From: Knoellia sp. Soil729
Lineage (GTDB): Bacteria > Actinomycetota > Actinomycetes > Actinomycetales > Dermatophilaceae
Length of the DNA: 64,000 nt
Reading direction: 5' to 3'
Assembly: GCF_001427985.1 (NCBI RefSeq)
Contig: NZ_LMSA01000004.1
Span: 148,123 to 212,122 of the forward strand
A program made the position numbers and the translations under genes. Below the pieces are notes generated by a model. That model did no database searches and was not told the origin of the DNA. It worked only from the letters and a program-made list of their open reading frames with translations. Position 1 is the stretch's first letter, and each line of letters starts with the position of its first letter. This document shows, in pieces, positions 6,868-15,885 of the stretch.

Positions 6868-9576
6868 TCAGCCGGATGTTGGCGGCATTACGCTGCGCTC
6901 ACGAGCGCGCATCACGGCGGCCCTGCGGCTGGATACGCCGAGCTTGGTGAAGATGTGTTTGGTGTGTGTGCGCAGGGTGTTGTGTGAGATGAACAGGGCT
7001 CGGGCGATCTCCGGCCCGCGCAGGTCGCTGTCGAGGAGCGCGAGCACCTCGAGCTCGCGCTCGCTCAATTCGTCCACCGATGTACTCGGCCGCAGATGTG
7101 TCGCAGCGGTGGCCGTTCCAGCCGATGCCAAAAGGCGTTGGGCGTGGTGACTGGTCCGCTGGTGGCGTTGCGCAGCGCGCAGCAGCTCGGTCATCGGCGT
7201 GCCTTCGTCAAGGAAGAGCCGCACGTACCCGTCGGGCTCCGGTGCAAGCTCCCACGCGTCACCCAAGACCATCAGCGCGTCAGGGCGTCGCCCATGGGCA
7301 TCAAGCGCCAAGGCCGTGAGCATCCGAATTTCGGTGAGGCTGCGCGCGCGACCCGAGGCCCGCGCGGCCTCGCCGAGCCGCTCAAGCAGCGCGAGCACGG
7401 CGTTGATCGTGTCGCTGTCCGGCTCGTTCCGGTGCGTCGCCACCATGAGGCGCACCAAGGTGAGGTGGTCGTACTCCCGCAGGTGGCCAACGGGCTCGTC
7501 CAGGGATACCCCGCGCTCTTGTGCCCACTCAGCGGCCACCCCATGATCGCCCTCGCAGATCTGGAACCGCGCCCGCAGGGACGCGATGGGGCGCAGGTCG
7601 GGAAAGAAGCCAGGGCGATAGAGCTGCTCAGCCTGCTGCAGGTGCGCGAATGCTGACGCGAAGTCCCCCGCGGCCCGGGCCAGCAACGCCTCGGCCACGG
7701 AGGACCGGAACAGGCTCTCCGTGATCGCCGTCCCACGGCTGTGCCCGGCAGCGGAGTCCAGGTGTCGGCGGGCGCTGTCCAGGCCACCGCTTTCGATGTC
7801 GAGCTCGGCCAGTGCGACGTCCAGCTCTGCGGCTGCGCGCGCGATCCCTTGTGTCTCGGCCCGTCGAAGTGCCTCGTCGCAGATCTCGCGGGCCCTGCGT
7901 GGTCGGCCGGATGCACGCCACAGGTCCGCGAGCACCACGGTGCCGGTGAGCTCGTCGACCACATTTCCCGCGGCATGCAGGCTGTGCACTGCTTGCTGGA
8001 AGGTGACCAGGGCGCGCGGCACGTCACCCTGCGCCCACGCCGAGAGGCCAAGGAAGCCGGCTGCCCCACCCCGGGCCAGGTGGTCCTCCGGTGCAGCGAG
8101 GTCGAGCGCGACCTGGGCATGCCGAACGGTGGCTTCGATGTCACCGTGCGCCTGGGCGAGGGAGGCCCGGTAGATGGCGATCGTCGCCGGGAGTCCAAGC
8201 GACTCTTGGGCCAGGGCCTGTCCATCAGTTGGAGCGTCCTGGGCCGCGGCCAGCGCCTCCTCTGCCTCGTCCAGGCGAGAGCTGACCCCATCGAGGTCAC
8301 CAGCAACGAGAAGCAAGCCAGCGGAGAGCACGGCGAGTGCCGGCCTGCGCCGGATGACGTCTTCGGGCAGCTGGTGCAACCACGTCTGGGCCACCCCTTC
8401 CTGCCGCTCCCGCCGGACCGCTGGCATGGCCGCCTCGATGAGTGCTGATGCCCGGTCCAGGTCACCGGCTGCGAGCGCGTGCCGGATCGCAGGGTCCGCG
8501 AGGTCGTGGTTCTCGAACCAGTCGCTGGCGCGCCGATGCAGCAGGGGGATGACCTCGGGCTGTTCGCTGAACAGGCGGGCGCGCAGCACGTCGGCGAACA
8601 GGTGGTGGTAGCGGTACCACTGGCGCTTGTCGTCCAGCGCGACGAGGAAGAGGTTGGCCCGATCCAAGACGCGCAGCATTCCGTCCGCGCCCTCTCCTCC
8701 CATGAGGACGTCGCACAGCGGCGCGCAGAACCGGTCGAGGACAGCGGAGCGCAGCAGGAAGTCGCGCACCACCGGCTTCTGATGGGCCAGCACTTCCTCG
8801 ATGAGGTAGTCGACGACGTATCGGTCGTCACCGGCGAAGCCCTCGATGAAACGGCCAACGTCCGCGTGATCCTGCAACGAGATGGCGGCAAGCTGAAGGG
8901 CGGCGATCCACCCCTCGGTGCGGTCCTCGAGCGCGCGAACCTGCCCCACGGTGAGTCGAGTGGTGCAGGTTCCTTCGAGGTACGCCGCAGTCTCGGCGGC
9001 GGTGAAACGCAGGTCGACGGCGCGGACCTCGACCAGCTCACCCCGCGCCCGCCAACGGGCCAGGGCCAGGTCCGGATCAGCACGGGTGCACATCACCACA
9101 TGGGCGTTCGGCGGCAGGTGCTCAACCAGGAAGGTCATGCCCGCTGCCACCTCGGGGTGGTCGGCCAGGTGGTAGTCGTCGAGCACGAGCAACACCTCGT
9201 CGGGACTGTCAGCCAGGTAGTTGACGATTGCGGGCACCATCGCGTCGGCCGAGACCGCCAAGCCAGCCAGCTGTGCTGCGGGCTCTGTGCCACGTCGCGA
9301 GAACGCACCGCGCAGAGCCGTCACAACACCGGTCCAGAACACCGACAGGTCCGCGTCACCGGCATCGAGCGACAGCCAGGCAACGGCACGGTCGTTCTCC
9401 GGGCGCGCCAGCCACGAGGCGACCAGTGTGGTCTTGCCGAAACCGGCCGGGGCCGAGACGAGGGTCAGCCGTCTGGAGGCGCCGTCCTCGAGGCGGCCAA
9501 GAAGGCGATCGCGTGTCACCAGCCCGGGCCGCACCGATGGCACGTACAGCTTGGTCGCCACCATGGGCAGTGTCAC
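6868..9576 (-). CDS. LuxR-family transcriptional regulator, MalT/LAL type
   Basis: A 902-residue protein with the layout of large ATP-binding LuxR regulators. It has an N-terminal STAND-type NTPase with Walker A GFGKTT near residue 45-52 and a Walker B-like VLLVLDDYHLAD near 125-137. A long helical TPR-like middle follows, then a C-terminal LuxR helix-turn-helix (ELSERELEVLALL, ARALFISHNTLRTHTKHIFTKLG, about 830-890). MalT-like proteins oligomerise on ligand binding and activate promoters. The four overlapping genes immediately downstream on the same strand are natural candidate targets. The inducer is unknown. Length is normal for the family. Confidence 0.9.
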   Translation of the reverse strand: MTLPMVATKLYVPSVRPGLVTRDRLLGRLEDGASRRLTLVSAPAGFGKTTLVASWLARPENDRAVAWLSLDAGDADLSVFWTGVVTALRGAFSRRGTEPAAQLAGLAVSADAMVPAIVNYLADSPDEVLLVLDDYHLADHPEVAAGMTFLVEHLPPNAHVVMCTRADPDLALARWRARGELVEVRAVDLRFTAAETAAYLEGTCTTRLTVGQVRALEDRTEGWIAALQLAAISLQDHADVGRFIEGFAGDDRYVVDYLIEEVLAHQKPVVRDFLLRSAVLDRFCAPLCDVLMGGEGADGMLRVLDRANLFLVALDDKRQWYRYHHLFADVLRARLFSEQPEVIPLLHRRASDWFENHDLADPAIRHALAAGDLDRASALIEAAMPAVRRERQEGVAQTWLHQLPEDVIRRRPALAVLSAGLLLVAGDLDGVSSRLDEAEEALAAAQDAPTDGQALAQESLGLPATIAIYRASLAQAHGDIEATVRHAQVALDLAAPEDHLARGGAAGFLGLSAWAQGDVPRALVTFQQAVHSLHAAGNVVDELTGTVVLADLWRASGRPRRAREICDEALRRAETQGIARAAAELDVALAELDIESGGLDSARRHLDSAAGHSRGTAITESLFRSSVAEALLARAAGDFASAFAHLQQAEQLYRPGFFPDLRPIASLRARFQICEGDHGVAAEWAQERGVSLDEPVGHLREYDHLTLVRLMVATHRNEPDSDTINAVLALLERLGEAARASGRARSLTEIRMLTALALDAHGRRPDALMVLGDAWELAPEPDGYVRLFLDEGTPMTELLRAAQRHQRTSHHAQRLLASAGTATAATHLRPSTSVDELSERELEVLALLDSDLRGPEIARALFISHNTLRTHTKHIFTKLGVSSRRAAVMRARERSVMPPTSG

Positions 9577-9686
9577 GAGCGTTCACCGTACCCATCACCG
9601 TGTGGTCGGCAGTCGCCCCATACTACGCGGCACCCCGCTTCGTGGCCTCCGTTCATCGTGGTTCCCGCCGGCCTTGCCCACGACGC

Positions 9687-10964
9687 CTAACGGACACGGT
9701 GGATGGGAAGAACAGCAAGGGCTCCCAGGGCAGCGCAGGTGCCCGAGACGAGGTAGAGGACGGAGTAGCTGTTCCCGCTGATGGCCAGGATGACCGGTGC
9801 GACAGCGGGTGCGAGGGCGAAGGGTAGAGCGCCCGCCATGTTCAGCACTCCGAGATCTTTCGCGGCGGAAGCGGCATCCGGAAGGACGTCGACAACGAGT
9901 GCGAGGTCGACCGCCATGTACATACCGAAGCCCACGCCGCCCAAGCCCATACCGAGCAGGTAGCCACCGGTCCCGCTGGCGGTCGCGATGATGACCAATG
10001 CAGCGGCGTAGATCACAGCAGCGGCCATGACGAAGACCTTGCGGCGTTGCAGTCGATCCGAGAGCTGGCCCGTGATCGGCGAGGCGATGATCAGAGCTGT
10101 CGACTGCACGAGAGTGCCGAGGTAGATCTGGTGGGCAACGTCTGCCACCACGACGCCGAGCTCGTCGATCAGGAAGTAGGCCTGATACGTGACCAGGAAC
10201 GCGTACGCCACGATGAGCATGAAACGACTGGTGAAAGCCCACGCGAAGTCGGGGTTGGCCCGGGGGTTGACATAGAAGGTCCCGGCCAGCTGTTTCAGCG
10301 ACCATGGCGGCTTGTCGGCTGAGTCGAGCCGCCGGTCCTGAAGCGAGCTGGTGAAGATGCCGACCAGCACGCAACCGACCAGCAGTGGCGCGAGGAAGGT
10401 CATCAGCCGGCTTCCCTCGAAGGCCTGGACGAGGTAGGTGGCGGCCACCGACGCCACCGGAAGGCAGACGCCGAGAATGCCGGAGACCCGACCCCGCTGC
10501 ACGGTCGGCACCTGGTCGGGCAGCACCGCGGCCTGGGCCGCGAGCAGGGCGTTGAGGAAGACCTGAGCCATGCACCAGCCGACGAGCACCACCCCGATGT
10601 TCGGCGCGAGCGCAACCGTGAGTGTGCCAAGGGCGCCCCCGGCGACCCCGACGATCATCCACGGACGTCGCATGCCCAGCCGAGAGGACGTGCGGTCGCT
10701 CAGGCGGCCGAACAGCGGGTTGCTCACGATGGCCAGCAGCGAGCCGACCCCGGTGACGAGGGCCAAGTTCTTGGGTGCATCGTCGATGCCGACCAGGTCG
10801 TTGACCTTCAGCGCCAACGACACCAGCAGCGGGCCCAGGAGGAGCAGCGATCCCCCTGCGTAGGACAGTGCGTACAGAGTGACGAACCGCCGCCCGACCT
10901 GCGGCGGGTCGAGCATCGCGAGGGCGACGCCGCGATGGTGCAGGTGAGGATCAGGTGCTTCCAT
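9687..10964 (-). CDS. MFS transporter
   Basis: A 425-residue protein with 12 hydrophobic segments and the MFS loop motif LFGRLSDRTSSRLGMRRPW between helices 2 and 3. A second copy-like motif, ITGQLSDRLQRRK, lies in the C-terminal half. The overall pattern is closest to sugar/proton symporters of the SLC45/GPH-like type, but substrate specificity cannot be read from the sequence. I chose the ATG at 10964 (MEAPDPHLH), preceded by AGGCGG; upstream in-frame starts at 10982 and 11033 would add a polar, unlikely extension. Confidence 0.85.
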   Translation of the reverse strand: MEAPDPHLHHRGVALAMLDPPQVGRRFVTLYALSYAGGSLLLLGPLLVSLALKVNDLVGIDDAPKNLALVTGVGSLLAIVSNPLFGRLSDRTSSRLGMRRPWMIVGVAGGALGTLTVALAPNIGVVLVGWCMAQVFLNALLAAQAAVLPDQVPTVQRGRVSGILGVCLPVASVAATYLVQAFEGSRLMTFLAPLLVGCVLVGIFTSSLQDRRLDSADKPPWSLKQLAGTFYVNPRANPDFAWAFTSRFMLIVAYAFLVTYQAYFLIDELGVVVADVAHQIYLGTLVQSTALIIASPITGQLSDRLQRRKVFVMAAAVIYAAALVIIATASGTGGYLLGMGLGGVGFGMYMAVDLALVVDVLPDAASAAKDLGVLNMAGALPFALAPAVAPVILAISGNSYSVLYLVSGTCAALGALAVLPIHRVR

Positions 10965-11123
10965 ACCGCCTGCCTCGAGCATGCATCGCGCCGGTGAGGT
11001 GACCAGCATCCGGCAGGCGCAGCGTGCTGCCAATGGCCAATCCGGGGTGGACCGGTCAGAGTTACAGGCGGATCAGGTCGTGCTCGAGCCGACAGCCGGT
11101 ATGCCGGTCGGTCACCTGCGCTG

Positions 11124-11417
11124 TCAGCTCTGTGCGCGCTTGGCCAGGAGTCGAGCGCGCCCCTTGTGCAGCTGCGGCATCAGCAGGTAGATGACGATCG
11201 GCACGGCCACAGTGGCCAGCACCAGCGTGCGCAGGATGGATGGCATCATCCCCAACCACCCGCCGAAGGTCAGGTTGATGAGGGTGAGCGTCGGGAAGAC
11301 GCAGACCCAGATCATCAGGGCCAGCTCGTGCTTGCTCGGCGGGCCTGGTCGGCGCGGCTCGCCAGCACCCTGCGGCCCCGTGGGCTGTCCCGGACCGGTC
11401 AGCGAGGGGGTGCTCAT
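11124..11417 (-). CDS. Small membrane protein (97 aa)
   Basis: ATG at 11417 overlaps the stop of the upstream flavoprotein gene (ATGA). After a Pro/Gly-rich N-terminus come two hydrophobic helices (LALMIWVCVFPTLTLINL and TLVLATVAVPIVIYLLM) and a basic tail (HKGRARLLAKRAQ). I recognise this as a conserved actinobacterial small membrane protein often found beside oxidoreductases. Its function is unknown. Translational coupling with the oxidoreductase suggests a joint physiological role. Confidence 0.75.
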   Translation of the reverse strand: MSTPSLTGPGQPTGPQGAGEPRRPGPPSKHELALMIWVCVFPTLTLINLTFGGWLGMMPSILRTLVLATVAVPIVIYLLMPQLHKGRARLLAKRAQS

Positions 11418-12349
11418 GCGCGCACCCCGTGCCGGGCATCGCGAACGGCGTTGCGCACGTCCTCGTCGACGAGCTCGGCGTTGAGCGCGATGGCAGCCGC
11501 CGATCCTTCGCCCGCCGCGGTGATCACCTGGGCGCGGGCGTTGGCGACGTTGCCGGCGACGCGCACGCCGGGGATCGACGTGGCACCATGCTCACCGGTG
11601 ATCACCCACCCTGAGTCGTCGACCTCGCAACCGAGTCGGAGCAAGAGGTCGACATGGGGCACGAAGCGCGGTGGCACGAACACGGCCTCGCAGGCCACGA
11701 CCGTCCCACCGTCAACGGCGATGCCCGTCAGCCGGTCGTCCTGGACGACGACGTGGTCGACGGCCTCTTCCACCACCGTGATCCCCCGGGCAAGCAGCTG
11801 GGTGCGCTCGGCGTTGGTCAAGGTCTCCTTCGGGGCGAACATCGTCACCTCACCCGACCACTGCCTGACGACCTGCGCGTAGCCCACCGTCTGGGGCCCG
11901 TTCCAGATGATGCCGAGTCGCTGGTCGCGCACCTCCCAGCCGTGGCAGTAGGGGCAGTGCAGGACGTCGCGCCCCCACCGCTCCCGCAGGCCGGGGATCT
12001 CGGGCAGCTCGTCGCGCAGGCCGGTCGTGACGAGCAGCCGTCGGGCACCGAGTCGTTCACCGCCCTCGAGCAGCACCTGGAAGCCGTCGGCGCCGCAGCG
12101 CACGACCTCCAAGGCCACGCCGCGCCGGATCTCACCTCCATAGCCCTCCACCTCACGGCGACCGGTCTCGAGGAGGAGAGCGGGCGGCATACCGTCGCGG
12201 GACAGGAAGCCGTGCATGTGCGCGGCCGGAGCGTTGCGCGGCTCCCCCGCATCGATGACGAGGACCCGGCGGCGGGCCCGGCTGAGGACGAGGGCGGCCG
12301 AGAGTCCGGCGGCTCCGCCTCCGATGATGATGGTGTCGTAGGAGTTCAT
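11414..12349 (-). CDS. NAD(P)/FAD-dependent oxidoreductase, thioredoxin-reductase-like
   Basis: A 311-residue flavoprotein. The N-terminal dinucleotide motif IIIGGGAAGLSAAL binds FAD, followed by LVIDAGEPRN. HCPYCHGWEV (CxxC) is at the position of the redox-active disulfide of thioredoxin reductases. GVRVAGNVANARAQVITAAGEGSAAA is the closing FAD motif. It is probably a soluble disulfide or quinone reductase. It lies head to head with the XRE/cupin regulator (12428, 78 bases between starts), which is the likely controller, and is coupled to the small membrane protein downstream. Confidence 0.85.
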   Translation of the reverse strand: MNSYDTIIIGGGAAGLSAALVLSRARRRVLVIDAGEPRNAPAAHMHGFLSRDGMPPALLLETGRREVEGYGGEIRRGVALEVVRCGADGFQVLLEGGERLGARRLLVTTGLRDELPEIPGLRERWGRDVLHCPYCHGWEVRDQRLGIIWNGPQTVGYAQVVRQWSGEVTMFAPKETLTNAERTQLLARGITVVEEAVDHVVVQDDRLTGIAVDGGTVVACEAVFVPPRFVPHVDLLLRLGCEVDDSGWVITGEHGATSIPGVRVAGNVANARAQVITAAGEGSAAAIALNAELVDEDVRNAVRDARHGVRA

Positions 12350-12427
12350 GTCGTCAACATTCCTCGCGGCCGAACCATGTGACAACATCCGTTGCTGTTT
12401 CCGGGACGTCGGGTGTGCAATGGGTCC

Positions 12428-13006
12428 ATGAGCCCTCCAGACTTCCGTGCGGCCCTTGACCGGGTTGGCCCTCGAATCAAGGCGATTCGCGCACAACGCG
12501 GCGTCACCTTGGCCGCCCTCGCCGAGGTGACAGGCATCTCCAAGAGCACGTTGTCCCGGCTCGAGACGGGACAGCGCAAGGCCAGCCTCGAGCTGCTGCT
12601 GCCGTTGGCCCAGGCCTACCAGGTGCCCCTCGACGACCTCGTGGGTGCACCCGACGTCGGCGACCCGCGGGTGCGCCTCAAGCCGCACAAGGTGCACGGT
12701 CGGACGGTGCTGCCCCTCACCCGTCAACCGGGAGGGTTGCAGGCGTGGAAGATCGTCGTCCCCCGGACGCAGCGCACCCCCGAGCTCAAGCAGCACGAGG
12801 GCTACGAGTGGCTCTACGTCCTGTCGGGGCGGATGCGCCTGGTGCTCGGCGACCTCGACCTGGTCCTGGGGTCGGGCGAGGTGGCGGAGTTCGACACGCA
12901 CGTGCCGCACTGGTTCGGCAGCACTGGGGACTCGGCGGCGGAGGTGCTCAGCCTGTTCGGGCCGGAGGGAGAACGCGTGCACGCCCGGGCCAGGACGACG
13001 GACTGA
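12428..13006 (+). CDS. XRE-family transcriptional regulator with cupin domain
   Basis: A 192-residue protein. The N-terminal helix-turn-helix (IKAIRAQRGVTLAALAEVTG, ISKSTLSRLETGQRKASL) is clear XRE type. The C-terminal half is a cupin barrel (QHEGYEWLYVLSGRMRLVLG, GEVAEFDTHVPHWF) that in relatives binds a small ligand. Regulators of this type control a neighbouring redox or catabolic gene; here the divergent flavoprotein gene at 12349 is the obvious target. CAAC-ATCC-GTTG near 12393-12404 in the shared 78-base gap is a possible operator. Confidence 0.85.
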   Translation: MSPPDFRAALDRVGPRIKAIRAQRGVTLAALAEVTGISKSTLSRLETGQRKASLELLLPLAQAYQVPLDDLVGAPDVGDPRVRLKPHKVHGRTVLPLTRQPGGLQAWKIVVPRTQRTPELKQHEGYEWLYVLSGRMRLVLGDLDLVLGSGEVAEFDTHVPHWFGSTGDSAAEVLSLFGPEGERVHARARTTD

Positions 13007-13120
13007 CGCGGACCAAAAGCACCTTCCCGGCCGCTCGCTTGCCGTCCAGCCGCACTGCTGGCCCGGTCCCGATTTCGACGTTTCGCTGCGCCGTGGTCCA
13101 CCTAATGCCACCTTGTCCTC

Positions 13121-13927
13121 GTGAGCATCGGGGCCGGATCACAGCGCGCACGCGCCTTCTCCATGCCCCTTGTCCTGACCCTCCTGCTGACAGGCGGCCT
13201 CCTCTGGGCTCGTCAGGCCCTCAAGGACCCCATCGACCACATCGCGACCATGGTGTCGACGGGCGCGCCTCCCCCGCGTGCCTCGGATGCCGGGTTGGGC
13301 CGGGTAATGCCCCCGCCGCAGCAGCTGGGTGGGTCCGGGGACTACACGTTCATGATGTCGAACGGTCGCGGCCCGGCGGCCTACGATCCCTGCCGTCCTC
13401 TGCACGTGGTCGTGAACCACGAGCAGGCTCCTGCCGGAGCAGACCAGCTGGTGGCCGACGCGGTCGCGCAGGTCTCTGCAGCATCGGGTCTCGCGATCGT
13501 CATGGACGGACCGACCGACGAGCTGGCGGCTGACAGCCGACCGACCGTGGACCGCACGAGGTACGGCAACCGGTGGTCGCCGGTGCTCATCGCCTGGACG
13601 ACTCACGCCCGGGACGCTCGGCTGGGTGATGCGGTGGGGATTGGTGGCAGCCAGGTCCTCGAGGCTCCTGACGGACGACTGTGGAACATCACCGGCACGA
13701 TCCATCTCGATGGCCCGGCCATGAGCGAGATCCTTGCCCGCCCCGACGGCCCCCAGCGCGCGACAGCCGTCATCGTGCACGAGCTGGTCCACGTCGTGGG
13801 ACTCGGTCACGCGGCCGGTGATGGGCAGCTGATGACCGTCGACGGAAGTGGTCGCACGACGCTGGGCGACGGTGACCTCCGTGGCTTGGCGGAGCTCGCC
13901 AACGTCCCCTGCAACACCGTCTTCTGA
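13121..13927 (+). CDS. Secreted or membrane-anchored zinc metalloprotease
   Basis: A 268-residue protein starting with GTG at 13121. An N-terminal hydrophobic segment (FSMPLVLTLLLTGGLLWA) anchors or exports it. The metzincin-type zinc site HELVHVVGLGHAAG (HExxHxxGxxH, residues about 222-235) is complete, with a downstream LMTVDGSG turn. The preceding region (HVVVNHEQAPAGADQLVADAV) is like matrixin-type peptidases found widely in actinobacteria. The substrate is unknown. The gene converges on the reductase gene at 13940, and no terminator hairpin is evident in the 12 bases between them. Confidence 0.8.
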   Translation: MSIGAGSQRARAFSMPLVLTLLLTGGLLWARQALKDPIDHIATMVSTGAPPPRASDAGLGRVMPPPQQLGGSGDYTFMMSNGRGPAAYDPCRPLHVVVNHEQAPAGADQLVADAVAQVSAASGLAIVMDGPTDELAADSRPTVDRTRYGNRWSPVLIAWTTHARDARLGDAVGIGGSQVLEAPDGRLWNITGTIHLDGPAMSEILARPDGPQRATAVIVHELVHVVGLGHAAGDGQLMTVDGSGRTTLGDGDLRGLAELANVPCNTVF

Positions 13928-13939
13928 GCAGCGAATCGG

Positions 13940-15196
13940 TCAGTGCACCCCCACCAGCTCGCCCAGTGGCACGTTCGGGTCGGAGAGCCGGGACGCCGGG
14001 ACGACGTCGCCGGAGCGGATCAGCTCCTGGATGTTGGGCATCTCGTCCCAGATGTTGACGCTCAACCCGGCGACGACTCGACCCTGCATCGTCCAGAACG
14101 CCATGAAGGCACCCGATGCCTCCTCACCACGCACCACGACGTCCGTGACGTCGCCTCGGGCCACGTGCCCGGTGTACTCCAGCCCGAGGTCGTACTGGTC
14201 CGAGTAGAAGTACGGAAGGCGCTCGTATGCCGTCCGCTCACCCACGATGGTCGCCGCCACGGCCTTGGGCTGGTTGAGCGCGTTGGCCCAGTGCTCGACC
14301 CGAATTCGCCTCTCCAGCAGGGGATGCCACGCGTTCACGATGTCACCGACCGCAAGCACCCCGGCGTGTGAGGTCCGCAGGAACTCGTCGGTGAGCACTC
14401 CGTTGTCGAGGTCGAGACCCATCGCCAGCGCGAGCCCCAGGTTTGGCGTGGCGCCCACGCCCACGACCACCAGGTCGGCAGCCACCTGGGTACCGTCGCG
14501 GAGCTCGACACCGGTGACCCGACCGGCCCCGTCGTCGGTGAACCCCGCGACGTCGACGTCGGTACGCACGTCCACGCCATGGGCACGGTGCGCCTCGACG
14601 AGGACGGAGGCGATCCGCTCTCCGAGAACGGTGCCGAGCGGCATACCCGAGGATTCGAGCACGGTGACGGACGCACCCAGGGTGGCGCCCGCGGCCGCCA
14701 CCTCCAGCCCGATCCAACCCCCGCCGATGAGCACCACTCGAGGACGAGTGGCAAGGGCCGCATGGAGGGCACGGCTGTCGTCAAGCGTGCGCAGGTAGTG
14801 CACACCGGACAGGTCTGCGCCGGGCACATCGAGGTGCCTGGGTGACGAGCCCGTCGCCAGCACGAGGGCATCGAACGGCAAGGACTGGCTCGACCCGCCG
14901 ACGCGTGCCGTCAGGGTCCGGGTCTCGAGGTCGACCGCGTCGACGGTGCACCCCAGGCGCAGGTCGACGTCGTGCTCGGAGTACCAGGACGCCTCGTGGA
15001 CGAAGAGATCGGCGTCCGGCACGGTGCCCTTGAGCAGGTTCGTCTTTGACAGCGGCGGGCGCTCATAGGGTCGGTGCTCCTCGCGCCCGAGCAGGGTGAT
15101 GGCCCCGTCGAAGCCAGCGGTGCGCAGCTCCTCGGCGGTCTTGGCACCGGCGAGGCCGGCGCCCACGATGGCGACGGAGGTGGGAGTGCTGGTCAT
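13940..15196 (-). CDS. FAD-dependent ferredoxin/rubredoxin-type reductase
   Basis: A 418-residue protein of the HcaD/BenC-like pyridine nucleotide-disulfide oxidoreductase group. FAD motif VAIVGAGLAGAKTAEEL is at 8-24, RPYERPPLSKTNLL follows, the NAD-binding GGGWIGLEVAAAGA is near 150, and the FAD-binding GVLAVGDIVNAW is near 280. It probably passes electrons from NAD(P)H to a ferredoxin or serves as a stress reductase. ATG at 15196 is preceded by AGGA. It is the last gene of a leftward run DoxX-like, patatin, folE, reductase. The codons at 14225-14232 contain the recurrent octamer GTATGCCG. Confidence 0.85.
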   Translation of the reverse strand: MTSTPTSVAIVGAGLAGAKTAEELRTAGFDGAITLLGREEHRPYERPPLSKTNLLKGTVPDADLFVHEASWYSEHDVDLRLGCTVDAVDLETRTLTARVGGSSQSLPFDALVLATGSSPRHLDVPGADLSGVHYLRTLDDSRALHAALATRPRVVLIGGGWIGLEVAAAGATLGASVTVLESSGMPLGTVLGERIASVLVEAHRAHGVDVRTDVDVAGFTDDGAGRVTGVELRDGTQVAADLVVVGVGATPNLGLALAMGLDLDNGVLTDEFLRTSHAGVLAVGDIVNAWHPLLERRIRVEHWANALNQPKAVAATIVGERTAYERLPYFYSDQYDLGLEYTGHVARGDVTDVVVRGEEASGAFMAFWTMQGRVVAGLSVNIWDEMPNIQELIRSGDVVPASRLSDPNVPLGELVGVH

Positions 15197-15255
15197 GGCG
15201 TCCTGCTTTCGGGGTCGGGGAGTCCTGCGGCTACTGGTCCGGAGCCGGCCAGCAT

Positions 15256-15885
15256 TCATCGGGGTGAGTGCGTGAGGGCGAGGAACTCGGCTCGGGTGCG
15301 CGGGTCGTCGCGCAGCACACCGAGCAGGCTGGACGTCACCGTGCTCGTCCCCGGCACCTGGACTCCCCGCAGCGTCATGCACATGTGCTCGGCCTCGATG
15401 ACGACTCCGACCCCTGTCGCGCCGAGCTGGTCACGCAGCCAGGTGGACACCTGCATGGTGAGCCGCTCCTGCACCTGAGGTCGGCGGGAGAAGTGCTCCA
15501 CGACCCGGGCCAGCTTCGACAGCCCGAGGATGCGCTCCCCCGGCAGGTAGCCGACGTGTGCTGTGCCGATGAAGGGCAGGACATGGTGCTCGCACAGCGA
15601 CCGCACGGGGATGTTGCGGGCCACGATGAGCTCGTCGTAACCGCCGTCGTTGGGGAAGGTCGTCAGCTCGAACGGTCGTGGCCGCAGCATCTCCGCCAGC
15701 GCGAGCACCATCCGCTCGGGGGTCCTTCGAAGCGACTCGCTCTCCACGTCGACCCCGAGGGCGGTGAGCAGGTCCGCCGCCGCGCTCGTCGCCGAGTCGA
15801 CGTCCGGTTCGCCCACCGCCTCGACGGCTGCCCAGGAGGGGCGTGGTCTGGCCGGTTCGCGGTGGTGCAGTCCCGTGCTGGTCAT
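15256..15885 (-). CDS. folE: GTP cyclohydrolase I
   Basis: A 209-residue protein with the hallmark motifs: VRSLCEHHVLPFIG (zinc Cys and His), LGLSKLARVVEHFSRRPQVQERL, and TLRGVQVPGTSTVTSSLLG. It converts GTP to 7,8-dihydroneopterin triphosphate for folate or pterin synthesis. It is not next to other folate genes; its start overlaps the stop of a patatin gene (ATGA), and a reductase follows. This suggests a second, stress- or cofactor-related copy rather than the housekeeping folE, but paralogy cannot be checked from this window. Confidence 0.93.
   Translation of the reverse strand: MTSTGLHHREPARPRPSWAAVEAVGEPDVDSATSAAADLLTALGVDVESESLRRTPERMVLALAEMLRPRPFELTTFPNDGGYDELIVARNIPVRSLCEHHVLPFIGTAHVGYLPGERILGLSKLARVVEHFSRRPQVQERLTMQVSTWLRDQLGATGVGVVIEAEHMCMTLRGVQVPGTSTVTSSLLGVLRDDPRTRAEFLALTHSPR

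Noticed and set aside
11414..13111. 565-codon frame starting upstream of the flavoprotein
   Set aside because: The extra N-terminal part is antisense to the XRE/cupin gene; the FAD motif begins right after the ATG at 12349.
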